Source: an uncultured Bacteroidota bacterium (GTDB lineage: Bacteria; Bacteroidota; Bacteroidia; NS11-12g; UBA955). From it: a stretch of 14,984 nucleotides of DNA. The stretch covers positions 1 through 14,984 of the forward strand of contig CAJBVU010000075.1 in NCBI GenBank assembly GCA_903959115.1. Reading direction: 5' to 3'. Made by a program: the position numbers and the translations under genes. Below, piece after piece: positions 7,401 to 14,968 of the stretch (the first letter of the stretch is position 1; each line of letters starts with the position of its first letter). The notes below the pieces were generated by a model. The model had not been told where the DNA came from. It saw nothing but the letters and a program-made list of their open reading frames with translations, and ran no database searches.

Positions 7401-7789
7401 GGATCCACCGCTACAGATCCAATGCTCTGTACATCCATCTCATCGAAAATGGGCGACCAAGCGATCCCTCCATTCACGCTTTTCCAAACCCCACCGCTGG
7501 CCGTTCCTGCGTAGATTACATTGCGATTCACCGACTCCAAAGCCCCTTTTCTGGGCATCGCCAAAGCGGTCACACGACCACTCATTGCACCAGGACCCAA
7601 ATTTCGCTTGGGAATAAAATCCATCACAGCCGTTAGCCCCTGCGGAACCACCGGAATTGGACCGGCCGAAGTGCCTTTCTTTTGGGCAGTTAACAACACC
7701 GAAGTGCAACATACTGACAGACATATCAATCCGTTAACAAATTTGCTATTAGCAACTTCAGACAATACCCGAATTCCAAAAATACGCAT
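4442..7789 (-). CDS. Large secreted Asp-box (BNR/VPS10-like) beta-propeller protein
   Basis: An 1115-residue protein with an N-terminal signal peptide (hydrophobic core about 19-33, likely cut after LLTA before Q36). Eleven Asp-box motifs of the form S/T-x-D-x-G-x-x-W are visible, beginning at residues 104, 158, 209, 267, 317, 363, 407, 546, 614, 677 and 731; this number suits two consecutive beta-propellers over about 60-780. A CPEC motif (791-794) follows, then a probable beta-rich domain (about 800-955) and a helical tail (about 965-1100). Homologues are common in Bacteroidota under names such as glycosyl hydrolase, sortilin or VPS10-like protein, but no substrate is established for this type, and Asp boxes mark structure rather than activity. 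I see no catalytic set I can defend, and no T9SS sorting tail. Start at the ATG 7787-7789, which puts a basic N-region before the hydrophobic core. Transcribed alone; divergent from the metallophosphoesterase. Confidence 0.85.
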   Translation of the reverse strand: MRIFGIRVLSEVANSKFVNGLICLSVCCTSVLLTAQKKGTSAGPIPVVPQGLTAVMDFIPKRNLGPGAMSGRVTALAMPRKGALESVNRNVIYAGTASGGVWKSVNGGIAWSPIFDEMDVQSIGSVAVDPQNPSVVYVGTGEGNPRNSHNSGKGIYKSLDGGKTWKCIGLEATKTIYRIVINPKNPAQLWVAAMGSVWGGNKERGVYKSDDGGSTWKQVLYVNLTTGCAELVIDPMNPLKLYASMWDYERKPWTFRSGGPGSGLYISLDGGNTWKRSTEKSGLPKGELGRIGLAVAASKPDRVYALVESAETGVYRSDDGGLNWSKISTEANAGNRPFYYSELYVDPSNENRVYSIWSQITRSEDGGKHWDVLADWGHIHPDHHAFYVHPDDPKYIINGNDGGLNISYDGGETWRYAENIPVGQFYHVDVDNQEPYNVYGGLQDNGSWVGPAYHWIDGGIKNSEWQEVLFGDGFDVAPIPGKPGEGYAMYQGGNVYHYDLNKHRNTFIKPQHPEGLHLRYNWNAAMAVDPFDANALYFGSQFVHYSADQGISWRIISPDLTSNDPKKMEQAKSGGLTVDATGAETHCTILAISPSASDRNVIYVTTDDGRVHVTKDGGKTWTMVGSGITGIGSNATTLVGSGAWVPYIWTNPKNAAEAWVVVNNYRQNDWLPYVYMTKDFGATWNRKVMADGFGNTLGKGDKVTGYVLSILPDFEAEGLVFLGTDHGLYVSVDGGLVWNKWKGFPSVPVADLKIQARERDLVLGTFGRGIWVMDDIAVLRKFVKGEIKDGCPECGGTRYDGPAVVGKNQGEAAINIDILHAGDGVLASYKQPSGARFSADEAWSVANKPYGAMLDLKVVAEKDVKSGDWKKLDCVGKVYSEGGKLIRTHKFSFDSSGYYRIPYRMVADGFRWPSHYTPKPDDGIPSGRTVEPGKYKLVISSGKASDSAWITVRMPQGESFNAAGNARQAQLMDTLRLSVERARLAFEGLKDAEKTIAQVMGTKYVNDSFVARLKKLEKPLLDSIAALKLLYMLPEDYRPYEEATVRLMDHLQTANGLIEGNVMPGENSLVALKTAQRETNRVVARINAFMSKDYAAFLKLVLAEQIAPLKQYPSW

Positions 7790-7793
7790 GTTT

Positions 7794-7801
7794 CAAACCT
7801 A
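7794..7801 (-). promoter_or_regulatory. TAnnTTTG box just before the Asp-box protein start
   Basis: On the minus strand TAGGTTTG fits the Bacteroidota -7 consensus exactly but ends only 4 bases before the annotated ATG, and the best upstream TTG is about 24 bases away, longer than usual. If used, the transcript would be practically leaderless. It may be a chance match. Confidence 0.25.
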
Positions 7802-7843
7802 CAAAAAAAGTCGTGATTTTCCTTCCAATTCAACGGCTCCACA

Positions 7844-7895
7844 TTTGTCTTTATCGAACAATAGAGCATATCTTTTGTTATTCAATCTATCTTTG
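7844..7895 (+). promoter_or_regulatory. Candidate promoter(s) of the metallophosphoesterase gene
   Basis: TTTG (7844-7847), 21 bases, then TATCTTTTG (7869-7877) resembles the Bacteroidota -33/-7 pair. A second box, TATCTTTG (7888-7895), matches TAnnTTTG exactly but lacks a well-placed -33 partner. Both lie upstream of the ATG at 7921 and within a frame that is open from 7813, which supports the later start codon. Confidence 0.4.
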
Positions 7896-7920
7896 CGGTC
7901 TAATACGCCAATCCACACAA

Positions 7921-9171
7921 ATGTTCAAACAACAAATCATCGGTTTCCTGTTTTTTACGCTCTTCTTTTTAGCCATTGACACATACGTTTGGCAAGGTGT
8001 CAAAACAATCACACCACATTGGAGCAACAAGGCTAAAAGCGTTCTAAAATGGAGCTACTGGGGCTATGGGTGCGCTGTATTTGTATTCTTTGTATTGGTT
8101 CGATTCCAATTTGTTATGTTGTCGCCGGCAGCCACAAAATTGATTTCTGCTGTTGTTTTTGCCATCGTCATCGCCAAAATTTTCTGGGTCTTTTTCCTAC
8201 TCATCGACGATTTGATTCGTTTGTTTCGATGGATATATCAGTACTTTTTTACCGACATCCCTTCGGCGCCCGACCAGCCCAGTGGAATCAATCGTTTAAA
8301 GTTTTTGCAATACACCGGCTTAGGCATCGGAGCCGCTTTCATTGGCACTGCCATTTGGGGTATTTTCAAAGGCGCCCATAACTATACCGTTCATAGAAAA
8401 ACGATTAAAATTGCCGGTCTTCCCAAAGCTTTCCAAGGACTAAAGATTGTGCAATTGTCCGATATCCACTCAGGCAGTTTTTGGGACCGCGAGGCCGTTG
8501 CCGCTGGTATCAAATTGGTGAATGAGCAAAAAGCCGATATGGTATTCTTCACGGGAGATTTGGTAAATGATCGCTCCGATGAAATTGTTCCTTGGATGGA
8601 CCTTTTTGGACAAATCACTGCACCACTAGGCGTCTTCTCCACCCTTGGAAACCACGACTATGGAGATTATGTCCCGTGGCCAACCCCCCAAGCCAAAGAA
8701 AAAAACCTATCCGACCTCATCGGTCATCACAAAGCAATGGGATGGGATATCCTCATGGACGAACATCGAATTATCGAAAAAGACGGCGAAAAACTTTGCA
8801 TCGTAGGTATACAAAATTGGAGCTCAAAAGCCAACTTCCCCAAATACGGCGACCTCAAAAAAGCACTGCATAACGCCCCTCAAGATTCCGTTAAATTGCT
8901 ATTAAGCCATGATCCTTCCCATTGGCGTGCGCAGGTGGTTGGAAAACAGACAGATATCGCTGCCACTTTTGCGGGTCATACCCATGGCATGCAGTTCGGC
9001 ATCGACAGCAAATTTTATCGCTGGAGTCCAGTGAAATACGTGTACAAAGAATGGCTGGATCTTTACACCGAAAACGACCAACATTTATACGTGAATCGCG
9101 GATTTGGATACCTCGGATACCCCGGTAGAATGGGTATATACCCCGAAATAACCGTCGTTACGTTGGCGTAA
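7921..9171 (+). CDS. Membrane-anchored metallophosphoesterase (YkuE/YaeI-like)
   Basis: A 416-residue protein with four predicted N-terminal membrane helices (about 5-20, 46-66, 72-95, 132-150) followed by a calcineurin-like phosphoesterase domain (about 170-416). The dinuclear metal ligands are all present: QLSDIHSG with D181 and H183, FTGDLVND with D213, LGNHDYG with N244 and H245, LLSHDP with H330, and AGHTHGMQ with H353 and H355. The order and wording of the motifs match the YkuE/YaeI branch, whose members have been linked to phospholipid or lipid A precursor hydrolysis; the actual substrate here is unknown. By the positive-inside rule, the catalytic side cannot be decided securely from inspection. 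The frame is open from 7813, but the ATG at 7921 gives a normal hydrophobic N-terminus and leaves room for the promoter. It converges on the amylase gene with only 4 bases between stop codons. Confidence 0.9.
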   Translation: MFKQQIIGFLFFTLFFLAIDTYVWQGVKTITPHWSNKAKSVLKWSYWGYGCAVFVFFVLVRFQFVMLSPAATKLISAVVFAIVIAKIFWVFFLLIDDLIRLFRWIYQYFFTDIPSAPDQPSGINRLKFLQYTGLGIGAAFIGTAIWGIFKGAHNYTVHRKTIKIAGLPKAFQGLKIVQLSDIHSGSFWDREAVAAGIKLVNEQKADMVFFTGDLVNDRSDEIVPWMDLFGQITAPLGVFSTLGNHDYGDYVPWPTPQAKEKNLSDLIGHHKAMGWDILMDEHRIIEKDGEKLCIVGIQNWSSKANFPKYGDLKKALHNAPQDSVKLLLSHDPSHWRAQVVGKQTDIAATFAGHTHGMQFGIDSKFYRWSPVKYVYKEWLDLYTENDQHLYVNRGFGYLGYPGRMGIYPEITVVTLA

Positions 9172-9175
9172 ACCC

Positions 9176-11974
9176 TCAATTGTAAATATACTCAAATCCA
9201 CCCGCCGGAATTACCACGGTGTATGTATTTACATCGTCGGTTATCAATGGCGAATCATTAAACGTATGCACCGCGCCAACAATGCCGAGATAGGATTTTC
9301 CGTTTTTGGTTTTTGTGAAATTCGCAACGTCACTAAACGACAATTCCACCGTTTTGCTTTCCGTACTTCGGTTGAAAACTGCGTAAACGATTTCACCAAA
9401 ATACTTGCGTTTGATGATGAGCAAATCATCGCCCAGGGCCGACACTTCCATATCGCCATAGGTCAGTGCCAAATGGGTATTTCGGAAATTGATCAACTGA
9501 GAAATCCATGTGCGCAATTCTCTTTCCTGTTCTGAGAGACCCAGTTGCGTTTTGCCGGTCATTGCCTTTGCCCCAGGAGTTTTGGCCACCACAGAACCGC
9601 TATTCCTACCGGCCAATAATTCGTCTACCGACATATCCGTAACAGCCACAGAAACATCACTGTTGGATTGTATGCCTTGATCAAAGCGCATCATTCTACG
9701 ACAATCGGGGTCGTTGGCGCCGGGCATGCCAATTTCATCGCCGTAATAGATGACAGGAATTCCCGGAATCGACATATTAAAGGCCATTATATTTAAGACG
9801 GATAGGTAGGCGGGTTGCACGGACAATTTGGGCGAGGTAGGATTCATGTGCGCGTGAATGTTATCGTCCTCAACCGCAGATTGTGCTGCCGAATTGGTTG
9901 ATTCGCTTTTCGCAGTGTTCACCTGAATATCGCGATCCCAACCCGCTTGCTTGGTGTCTTCGCCGTCCTTGATGCTACCATCCAACAAAGAGATAATCCG
10001 CGGTTTATCCTGGTTTCCGCTCACATTTCCCATGGTGTGGTGGGCGCCATACCATTTTTTGCTATCGTTTAACGTTTGCGCCAAATTCTTGCAGGAACCA
10101 TGGCCTTTGAACGCCATGACTGCGGCATCGTACATGTTAAAATCAAACTGGGCATCCAAGGTACCTGATCCCAAGTAGCTGCTAATCAATTCTGGACTTC
10201 CGTAGGTTTCTCCAATTTGATAATAGGGTCGATGGTTGGGCAAAGCGACCTCAGTTTTTAGCTTATAGGTAAGCGAACGCCAAAAGGGATCCGGGATGTG
10301 TTTTGTGGCATCATGTCGAAATCCATCGATGTCGAAATTCTTGAACCACCACAAAGCGGAATCCGTCATCGCGTCAACCACCTCCGGCTTAAAATAATTG
10401 AAGGTGGGCATGAAGTCATCGAACCATGTTGTAAGTCGACAATCGTCCCAGCGCTCCGTGTTTTTACTTCCATCGGGGAGATAAAGCGGTGTAAACCAAT
10501 TGGGTTTTTGCTTCACGAGGGGGTGCTCTTCATGAACGTGATGTGCCACATAATCCAAAAAGACATTGATGTGATGTTTGTGGGCGATATCAATCATTTG
10601 TTTGAGTTCCGATTCGGTGCAGAAACGGGGGTCGGTGGCGCGAAGCGACACCGGCCAATAGCCATGATAGCCACTAAACTTCGTTTTCGGCGTCTTCGTC
10701 CACTGCCCATAAGGCCCCTCAGGATTTTTCACCACCGGCGAAATCCATATCGTATTAATACCCAAATTATTAAAATACCCCTCCTCAATTTTCTTGCTGA
10801 TACCCACCACATCACCACCATAAAAATCCACTTTGGGGTCCACATCAGGCCGGTTCAAAGGTCGATTGTTCTCTTTGTTTCCATCCACAAAACGATCAAT
10901 CATCGGATTGTACATAATCATGCGATGTGGGTCTTTTCTATCCATGAATTTCGCCGGATCAAACATCACCCTGCCACCAACCAAAGGAACCAACACTTCG
11001 TTGCTTACCCCTTCAGAAGACCCAATCCAAACCCTAATAAAAGTATTGGAAAGTTCCGATGCCATCCTTCCTCCTGAAAACGCCTCTTTTGGCACCACGA
11101 TTTTCAAAATATCTAAATCCAATTGACTGTCGTGCTCACCCAATCCCACCTCCAATTTCTGATTCTGCCACATCGCCAAAACACTATTGTAATCTCCTTT
11201 ACCGATGCCCGCAGAAAACCTTGTACTCACATATATCTCGGTAGGTAAATTGCCGTTCCAAAAATCACTGGGCAATGGACTCGTATATGATGTTTCAATC
11301 TGCAAATTGCAGGATTCAACCAAAAACGTAGAGTTAAATCCACCCATCCCGTTGCCCACAGAATCTGTATTGTTAGGGTCGCGAATTTCCTTTTGCACTT
11401 TTGCATAATCCACCACAAAAACATACTGATGACTTCCAGGACCCACCCATGTTTTTCCTATCCAAGCGCCCTGGCCAGGTTTTGTTGCATCGTCTTCCCA
11501 TCGTAAAACCAAATTGTTCGGATTCCACGCGTTAAACGTCCCCTTAACTTTCACCGATGCGTATTTTCCTTTCGATGTCGTCCAGCGAAATTCCCTGAGC
11601 CGCTTTTCTGATTTTCTAACCGGAACCGTTAACGATTTCCCTTTCGACCAAATTTTAAAGTACTGCAGGGCAGTGGATTTGCCATAGTCATCCCCTTCCC
11701 ACCACAATTGCATCGAATCACAATTGCCATGACTTCTGTCCCATTGATACTTTAAATGGTTTTGAGCACTTGGCGACCCGCTAGGCATCGTAATACTATC
11801 GATCTCAGAGACGTACGGATAAAAGCCATTGAGCCAAACCCATGTCTTTTCGGGCTGCAACGTAATCATCTGGGCCAAACCCAAAGAACTATTATCGATT
11901 GAAACCTGGGCAAGCATCGAGCATGACGACCCAAATAAAAATACAACACTGAATAGGAATTTTTGCAATTGCAT
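9176..11974 (-). CDS. Secreted GH13 alpha-amylase-family enzyme with CBM48-like domain
   Basis: A 932-residue exported glycoside hydrolase, probably acting on starch-like alpha-glucans. After a signal peptide (MQLQKFLFSVVFLFGSSC..., cut probably near LAQ, residue 23; a lipoprotein site at the Cys is a less likely alternative) come an N-terminal beta region, a CBM48-like module (about 128-192, with VKGTFNAWNP), another beta domain (about 239-335), the TIM barrel (about 352-772) and a C-terminal beta domain (about 839-932). Catalytic residues: nucleophile D555 in GFRHDATKH, acid/base E589 in QIGETYG, transition-state Asp D656 in SGNQDKPR, and R553. Region I reads DYVAHH (474-479) and region IV NQD, both departing from DxVxNH and NHD. 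A roughly 55-residue insert (667-722) follows region IV. Start: the ATG at 11972-11974 fits the signal peptide; an upstream in-frame extension to 12043 only adds residues before it. No T9SS tail, no SusC/D neighbours. Confidence 0.92.
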   Translation of the reverse strand: MQLQKFLFSVVFLFGSSCSMLAQVSIDNSSLGLAQMITLQPEKTWVWLNGFYPYVSEIDSITMPSGSPSAQNHLKYQWDRSHGNCDSMQLWWEGDDYGKSTALQYFKIWSKGKSLTVPVRKSEKRLREFRWTTSKGKYASVKVKGTFNAWNPNNLVLRWEDDATKPGQGAWIGKTWVGPGSHQYVFVVDYAKVQKEIRDPNNTDSVGNGMGGFNSTFLVESCNLQIETSYTSPLPSDFWNGNLPTEIYVSTRFSAGIGKGDYNSVLAMWQNQKLEVGLGEHDSQLDLDILKIVVPKEAFSGGRMASELSNTFIRVWIGSSEGVSNEVLVPLVGGRVMFDPAKFMDRKDPHRMIMYNPMIDRFVDGNKENNRPLNRPDVDPKVDFYGGDVVGISKKIEEGYFNNLGINTIWISPVVKNPEGPYGQWTKTPKTKFSGYHGYWPVSLRATDPRFCTESELKQMIDIAHKHHINVFLDYVAHHVHEEHPLVKQKPNWFTPLYLPDGSKNTERWDDCRLTTWFDDFMPTFNYFKPEVVDAMTDSALWWFKNFDIDGFRHDATKHIPDPFWRSLTYKLKTEVALPNHRPYYQIGETYGSPELISSYLGSGTLDAQFDFNMYDAAVMAFKGHGSCKNLAQTLNDSKKWYGAHHTMGNVSGNQDKPRIISLLDGSIKDGEDTKQAGWDRDIQVNTAKSESTNSAAQSAVEDDNIHAHMNPTSPKLSVQPAYLSVLNIMAFNMSIPGIPVIYYGDEIGMPGANDPDCRRMMRFDQGIQSNSDVSVAVTDMSVDELLAGRNSGSVVAKTPGAKAMTGKTQLGLSEQERELRTWISQLINFRNTHLALTYGDMEVSALGDDLLIIKRKYFGEIVYAVFNRSTESKTVELSFSDVANFTKTKNGKSYLGIVGAVHTFNDSPLITDDVNTYTVVIPAGGFEYIYN

Positions 11975-11980
11975 AAAGTG

Positions 11981-12012
11981 TAAAAATAACACGAAGTGCC
12001 TTAATTTGCCAA
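11981..12012 (-). promoter_or_regulatory. Weak candidate promoter of the amylase gene
   Basis: In the 91-base divergent gap, the minus strand reads TTG (12010-12012), 21 bases, then TATTTTTA (11981-11988), a near match to the Bacteroidota -33/-7 pattern, ending 6 bases before the ATG. No equally good pair was found for the multicopper oxidase on the other strand. Confidence 0.25.
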
Positions 12013-12065
12013 TCTTCCCAAGCGTTTGCGAAGGAAAACCCAAAAACTCTCGTCAAACTGCCCGT

Positions 12066-13769
12066 ATGAATTCCAAAAAACTCATTCTCATTGGTCTCGG
12101 ATTATTCCTCACCAATTTGATTTCAGCCCAATATAACAACCTCTGGATTCCAGATACACTCTCAGGGAAATCCTTTAATTTGGTAATCAAGGATACGTTT
12201 AGTCAAATTGTAAAAGGTCAACAAACCATTACCGCTGGCATCAACGGCAAATTTTGGGGACCAACCCTAATCATTCAAAAACACGATACCGTGCGGATGA
12301 ATGTATTAAACAAACTCAACGATACTACCACGCTTCACTGGCACGGAATGCATTTACCCGCAGTGATGGACGGTGGCCCATACCAACTGATTCCACCCAA
12401 CACCACTTGGAGGCCCTATTGGAAGATGAAAAATCAAGCAGGGACCTATTGGTTTCATCCTCACCTACACGAGATGACAATGGATCAAATCACCAAAGGA
12501 ATTGGCGGGTTAATCATCGTAAGAGATAGTGCCGAAGCGGCGCTAAAATTACCGAGAAAATATGGCGTAGACGATATCCCATTGGTTCTAACCGATCGCA
12601 GTTTTACCACCGCCAACCAATTCAAGTCAGTGCCCTATGGCGATTCTGCAATGACAAATGGTGTGCTGCGTGCGCAGTTCAGTCTACCCGCGCAAATGGT
12701 CCGATTCCGAATCTTAAATGCCGCCATCGAACGATCGTTTAATATTGGATTCAGCGATAACCGCGACTTCTACGTCATCGGCTCAGACGGCGGACTATTG
12801 AGCACCCCCACAACGCTCAAAAGATTCCTACTTTCAGCCGGTGAGCGAGTAGAGATTTTGGTGAACCTTACAGGAATGACAGCCGGACAAACACTCGATT
12901 TCAAAGCATTTAATTCTACTTTGGCCAACAACATTCCCGGCGGTGAAAATTTTCCCAACGGACCCTTCGCCAGTGCCATCGGAAAGAAAGATTTCAATCT
13001 GTTGCATATCAATATTATCAATGCCCTTTCCGCCAACGAAATCAAAACAGTACCTACTACTTTGGTCAGCAACATTTATCCCAAGGCGGCAGATGCAAAG
13101 GTGACCCGATACTTAAGCATGAATGACAGTACTGGGCTTCCTGGTATTTTAGGTCCAAACGCATTTGTGATAAATCACAAATTATTCAAATATGGTTTTA
13201 ACAATTATACTGTCCCCCTCAACAATACAGAAATTTGGCAGATCAAAAGCACATCGGGATTTGCACATCCGTTTCATATTCACGACGTTGAATTTAATAT
13301 TCTCACTATCAATGGAGTAGCCCCACCAGCCGAACAAGCCGGTTGGAAAGATGTGATTCTCGTTAAACCCAACACCACCGTTAGATTCATTGCCAAATTT
13401 GATGATTTCGCAGATGCTAGTCATCCATTTATGTACCACTGCCACATTTCCTTACATGAAGATGAAGGCATGATGGGACAGTTTTTGGTGACCGACAATC
13501 AAAGTGAAATTCAAAAAACGCCCACCGGAACCGTTTCGATTTTCCCCAATCCAGCCAACGACAAGCTGTATTTGAATACCAATTTTAATTGGAGCGAAGT
13601 GTATTATGTCAAAATCACAAAACCCAATGGTGCAACGGCGATGATGCTCCCACAGCCGGAGGAAGGCAAAGCCATCGACATCTCTAACCTAAAAACGGGC
13701 TTGTATTTCCTGTCGGTTATCCAAAAAGGATTCAGCCAACCGATTGTTGTGAAATTCGTAAAAGAGTAA
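12066..13769 (+). CDS. Secreted multicopper oxidase with T9SS C-terminal sorting domain
   Basis: A 567-residue laccase/CueO-like oxidase that couples oxidation of phenols, metal ions or similar donors to reduction of O2 to water. All four copper-ligand blocks are intact: HWHG (H91, H93), HPHLHE (H131, H133), HPFHIH (H401, H404, H406) and HCHISLHEDEGMM (H458, C459, H460, H464). The type 1 copper should be held by H401, C459, H464 and axial Met M469. Three cupredoxin domains span about 30-480. A signal peptide (hydrophobic core about 6-19, cut near SAQ, residue 22) starts at the ATG 12066-12068. Residues 488-567 form a type A T9SS sorting domain, with VSIFPNPANDKLYL near its start, an IDISNLKTGLYFLSV strand and VVKFVKE at the end, so the protein should cross the outer membrane and be attached to the surface or released. 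The frame is open back to 11829, but that part is antisense to the amylase. The donor substrate is unknown; copper homeostasis genes are not seen nearby. Confidence 0.95.
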   Translation: MNSKKLILIGLGLFLTNLISAQYNNLWIPDTLSGKSFNLVIKDTFSQIVKGQQTITAGINGKFWGPTLIIQKHDTVRMNVLNKLNDTTTLHWHGMHLPAVMDGGPYQLIPPNTTWRPYWKMKNQAGTYWFHPHLHEMTMDQITKGIGGLIIVRDSAEAALKLPRKYGVDDIPLVLTDRSFTTANQFKSVPYGDSAMTNGVLRAQFSLPAQMVRFRILNAAIERSFNIGFSDNRDFYVIGSDGGLLSTPTTLKRFLLSAGERVEILVNLTGMTAGQTLDFKAFNSTLANNIPGGENFPNGPFASAIGKKDFNLLHINIINALSANEIKTVPTTLVSNIYPKAADAKVTRYLSMNDSTGLPGILGPNAFVINHKLFKYGFNNYTVPLNNTEIWQIKSTSGFAHPFHIHDVEFNILTINGVAPPAEQAGWKDVILVKPNTTVRFIAKFDDFADASHPFMYHCHISLHEDEGMMGQFLVTDNQSEIQKTPTGTVSIFPNPANDKLYLNTNFNWSEVYYVKITKPNGATAMMLPQPEEGKAIDISNLKTGLYFLSVIQKGFSQPIVVKFVKE

Positions 13770-13825
13770 TTGCCCGTCGGGAGGATATTATTCTATTCCC
13801 AACTTCCACGAGACGAATTTTCTTA

Positions 13826-14968
13826 TTATCGAACCAAAATTTGCTGGAATATTTCGCCATTGCTGCGCACTATTTGCAGATAATTCACACCCTCTGATTG
13901 GGGAATAAAATCCTCGATACGACCAGAAAAAATGAGCTTGCCCGATAGATCGTAAATCTTTGAATCACATGCAGATATTGGCGATGCAGTATAATCTCTG
14001 GCAATTTCCCATCGCAAGCCGTTCCAATAAACAAAAGGTATAGCAATCATTGGCGCATCAGTGCCTAGAAAGTCTAGCGCTTTAAAATCCATCGAGAACT
14101 TCGCCCAAACTGGGTAATGATCCGATGTGTTTAGGCGATAACTACCAATGTAGGCATCGCCCACCATCACGCCGCTTTGATTGAGAAGCCAATTGGGTTT
14201 CATTGCCGGCAAACACGACATATGATCAATCATTTCAGAGTAGTTCGCCGTGCTCTTTTGCTTTGCTAGTGTGAGTCGATAACTTGGAAAAACATAGTTG
14301 GTATCGTTTCGCCACGCCAAAAATGGACTCGCCTTACCACTAACAATAGAAACATCCAAATCATCGTTCCAATCACCCAAAACCCAACCTTTCAATCGCT
14401 TTTTTGGGTCTAAATATTTCTTTAACTCCTCTGCCGCTTTTGCCCTGCGGTCGTACGATGCTAACTTATCAGCCGCAGTTCCTGTATTGGCTTTCAAATG
14501 AATCACCCAACAATAAACCGTATCTTTCTTCGCTCCCCATTGTGTTTCCAGGGCAACTTCCAAGGGAAAACGACCGCTCGCAAATTCGTAGTCATAGGCA
14601 AGCAGAATCGACTTACTATACAACAACTTAAACATGGATTTGCGATACAACAATGCCGTTTTCTGAGTTTGAGTATAAGTGGTAATTACCGCACCATAAT
14701 CGGTTAAATTGTTTTGCAATTTTTGCCAATACCCCGGATTCGAGACCTCGCACAACGCGACGATGTCCATATCCATAGAGGCAATCACTTCCGTCACATT
14801 TTTTAATTGGGTAACCTCATTGCTCGGGCCATTCAAACTATCGCCAAACCATTCAATATTCCAAGTTGCAACATCCAACGTGGAATCCGTACCAATTTTG
14901 GGCACTTGCGATAATCCCGTGGTCATTAATCCCACCGCAACTAAAAGCAAACTAAAAAATCGTCTCAA
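13826..14968 (-). CDS. Secreted endonuclease/exonuclease/phosphatase-family protein with T9SS-like tail
   Basis: A protein of at least 380 residues of the DNase I-like (EEP) fold, whose members hydrolyse phosphodiester or phosphomonoester bonds with Mg2+. Active-site blocks in order: ATWNIEWFGD (N37), VALCEVSN (E74), IHLKAN (H157), LGDWNDD (D199, N201), MIDHMS (D248) and SDHYPVW (D283 and general-base H284). The final about 50 residues, KIYDLSGKLIFSG ... GVNYLQIV ... QQILVR, look like the second half of a T9SS sorting domain; a PNP-type opening strand is not evident. The N-terminus RRFFSLLLVAVGLMTTGLSQ is a typical signal peptide. The first codon given is a TTG (14966-14968), and the frame stays open to base 14984, so the true start may be this TTG or lie outside the window. 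Extracellular nuclease (phosphate or nucleotide scavenging) is the likely role, but phosphatase activity is not excluded. Confidence 0.85.
   Translation of the reverse strand: MRRFFSLLLVAVGLMTTGLSQVPKIGTDSTLDVATWNIEWFGDSLNGPSNEVTQLKNVTEVIASMDMDIVALCEVSNPGYWQKLQNNLTDYGAVITTYTQTQKTALLYRKSMFKLLYSKSILLAYDYEFASGRFPLEVALETQWGAKKDTVYCWVIHLKANTGTAADKLASYDRRAKAAEELKKYLDPKKRLKGWVLGDWNDDLDVSIVSGKASPFLAWRNDTNYVFPSYRLTLAKQKSTANYSEMIDHMSCLPAMKPNWLLNQSGVMVGDAYIGSYRLNTSDHYPVWAKFSMDFKALDFLGTDAPMIAIPFVYWNGLRWEIARDYTASPISACDSKIYDLSGKLIFSGRIEDFIPQSEGVNYLQIVRSNGEIFQQILVR

Noticed and set aside
7813..7920. In-frame extension upstream of the metallophosphoesterase
   Set aside because: It contains the best promoter candidates and leads with an unconvincing Cys/Ile-rich sequence; ATG 7921 gives a standard membrane-helix start.
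10298..11077. A 259-codon open frame on the plus strand
   Set aside because: It is antisense to the GH13 catalytic and preceding domains, whose motifs are intact; the translated product has a His/Ile/Arg-rich composition typical of a mirrored frame and no recognisable domain.
11829..12065. In-frame 79-codon extension upstream of the multicopper oxidase
   Set aside because: It overlaps the amylase 5' end on the other strand, and the ATG at 12066 gives a clean signal peptide immediately.
13770..13825. Possible terminator between the multicopper oxidase and the EEP gene
   Set aside because: Only three- to four-base complementary stretches (CCCGTCGGG and GGGA/TCCC) are present, with no T-tract; not enough to call.
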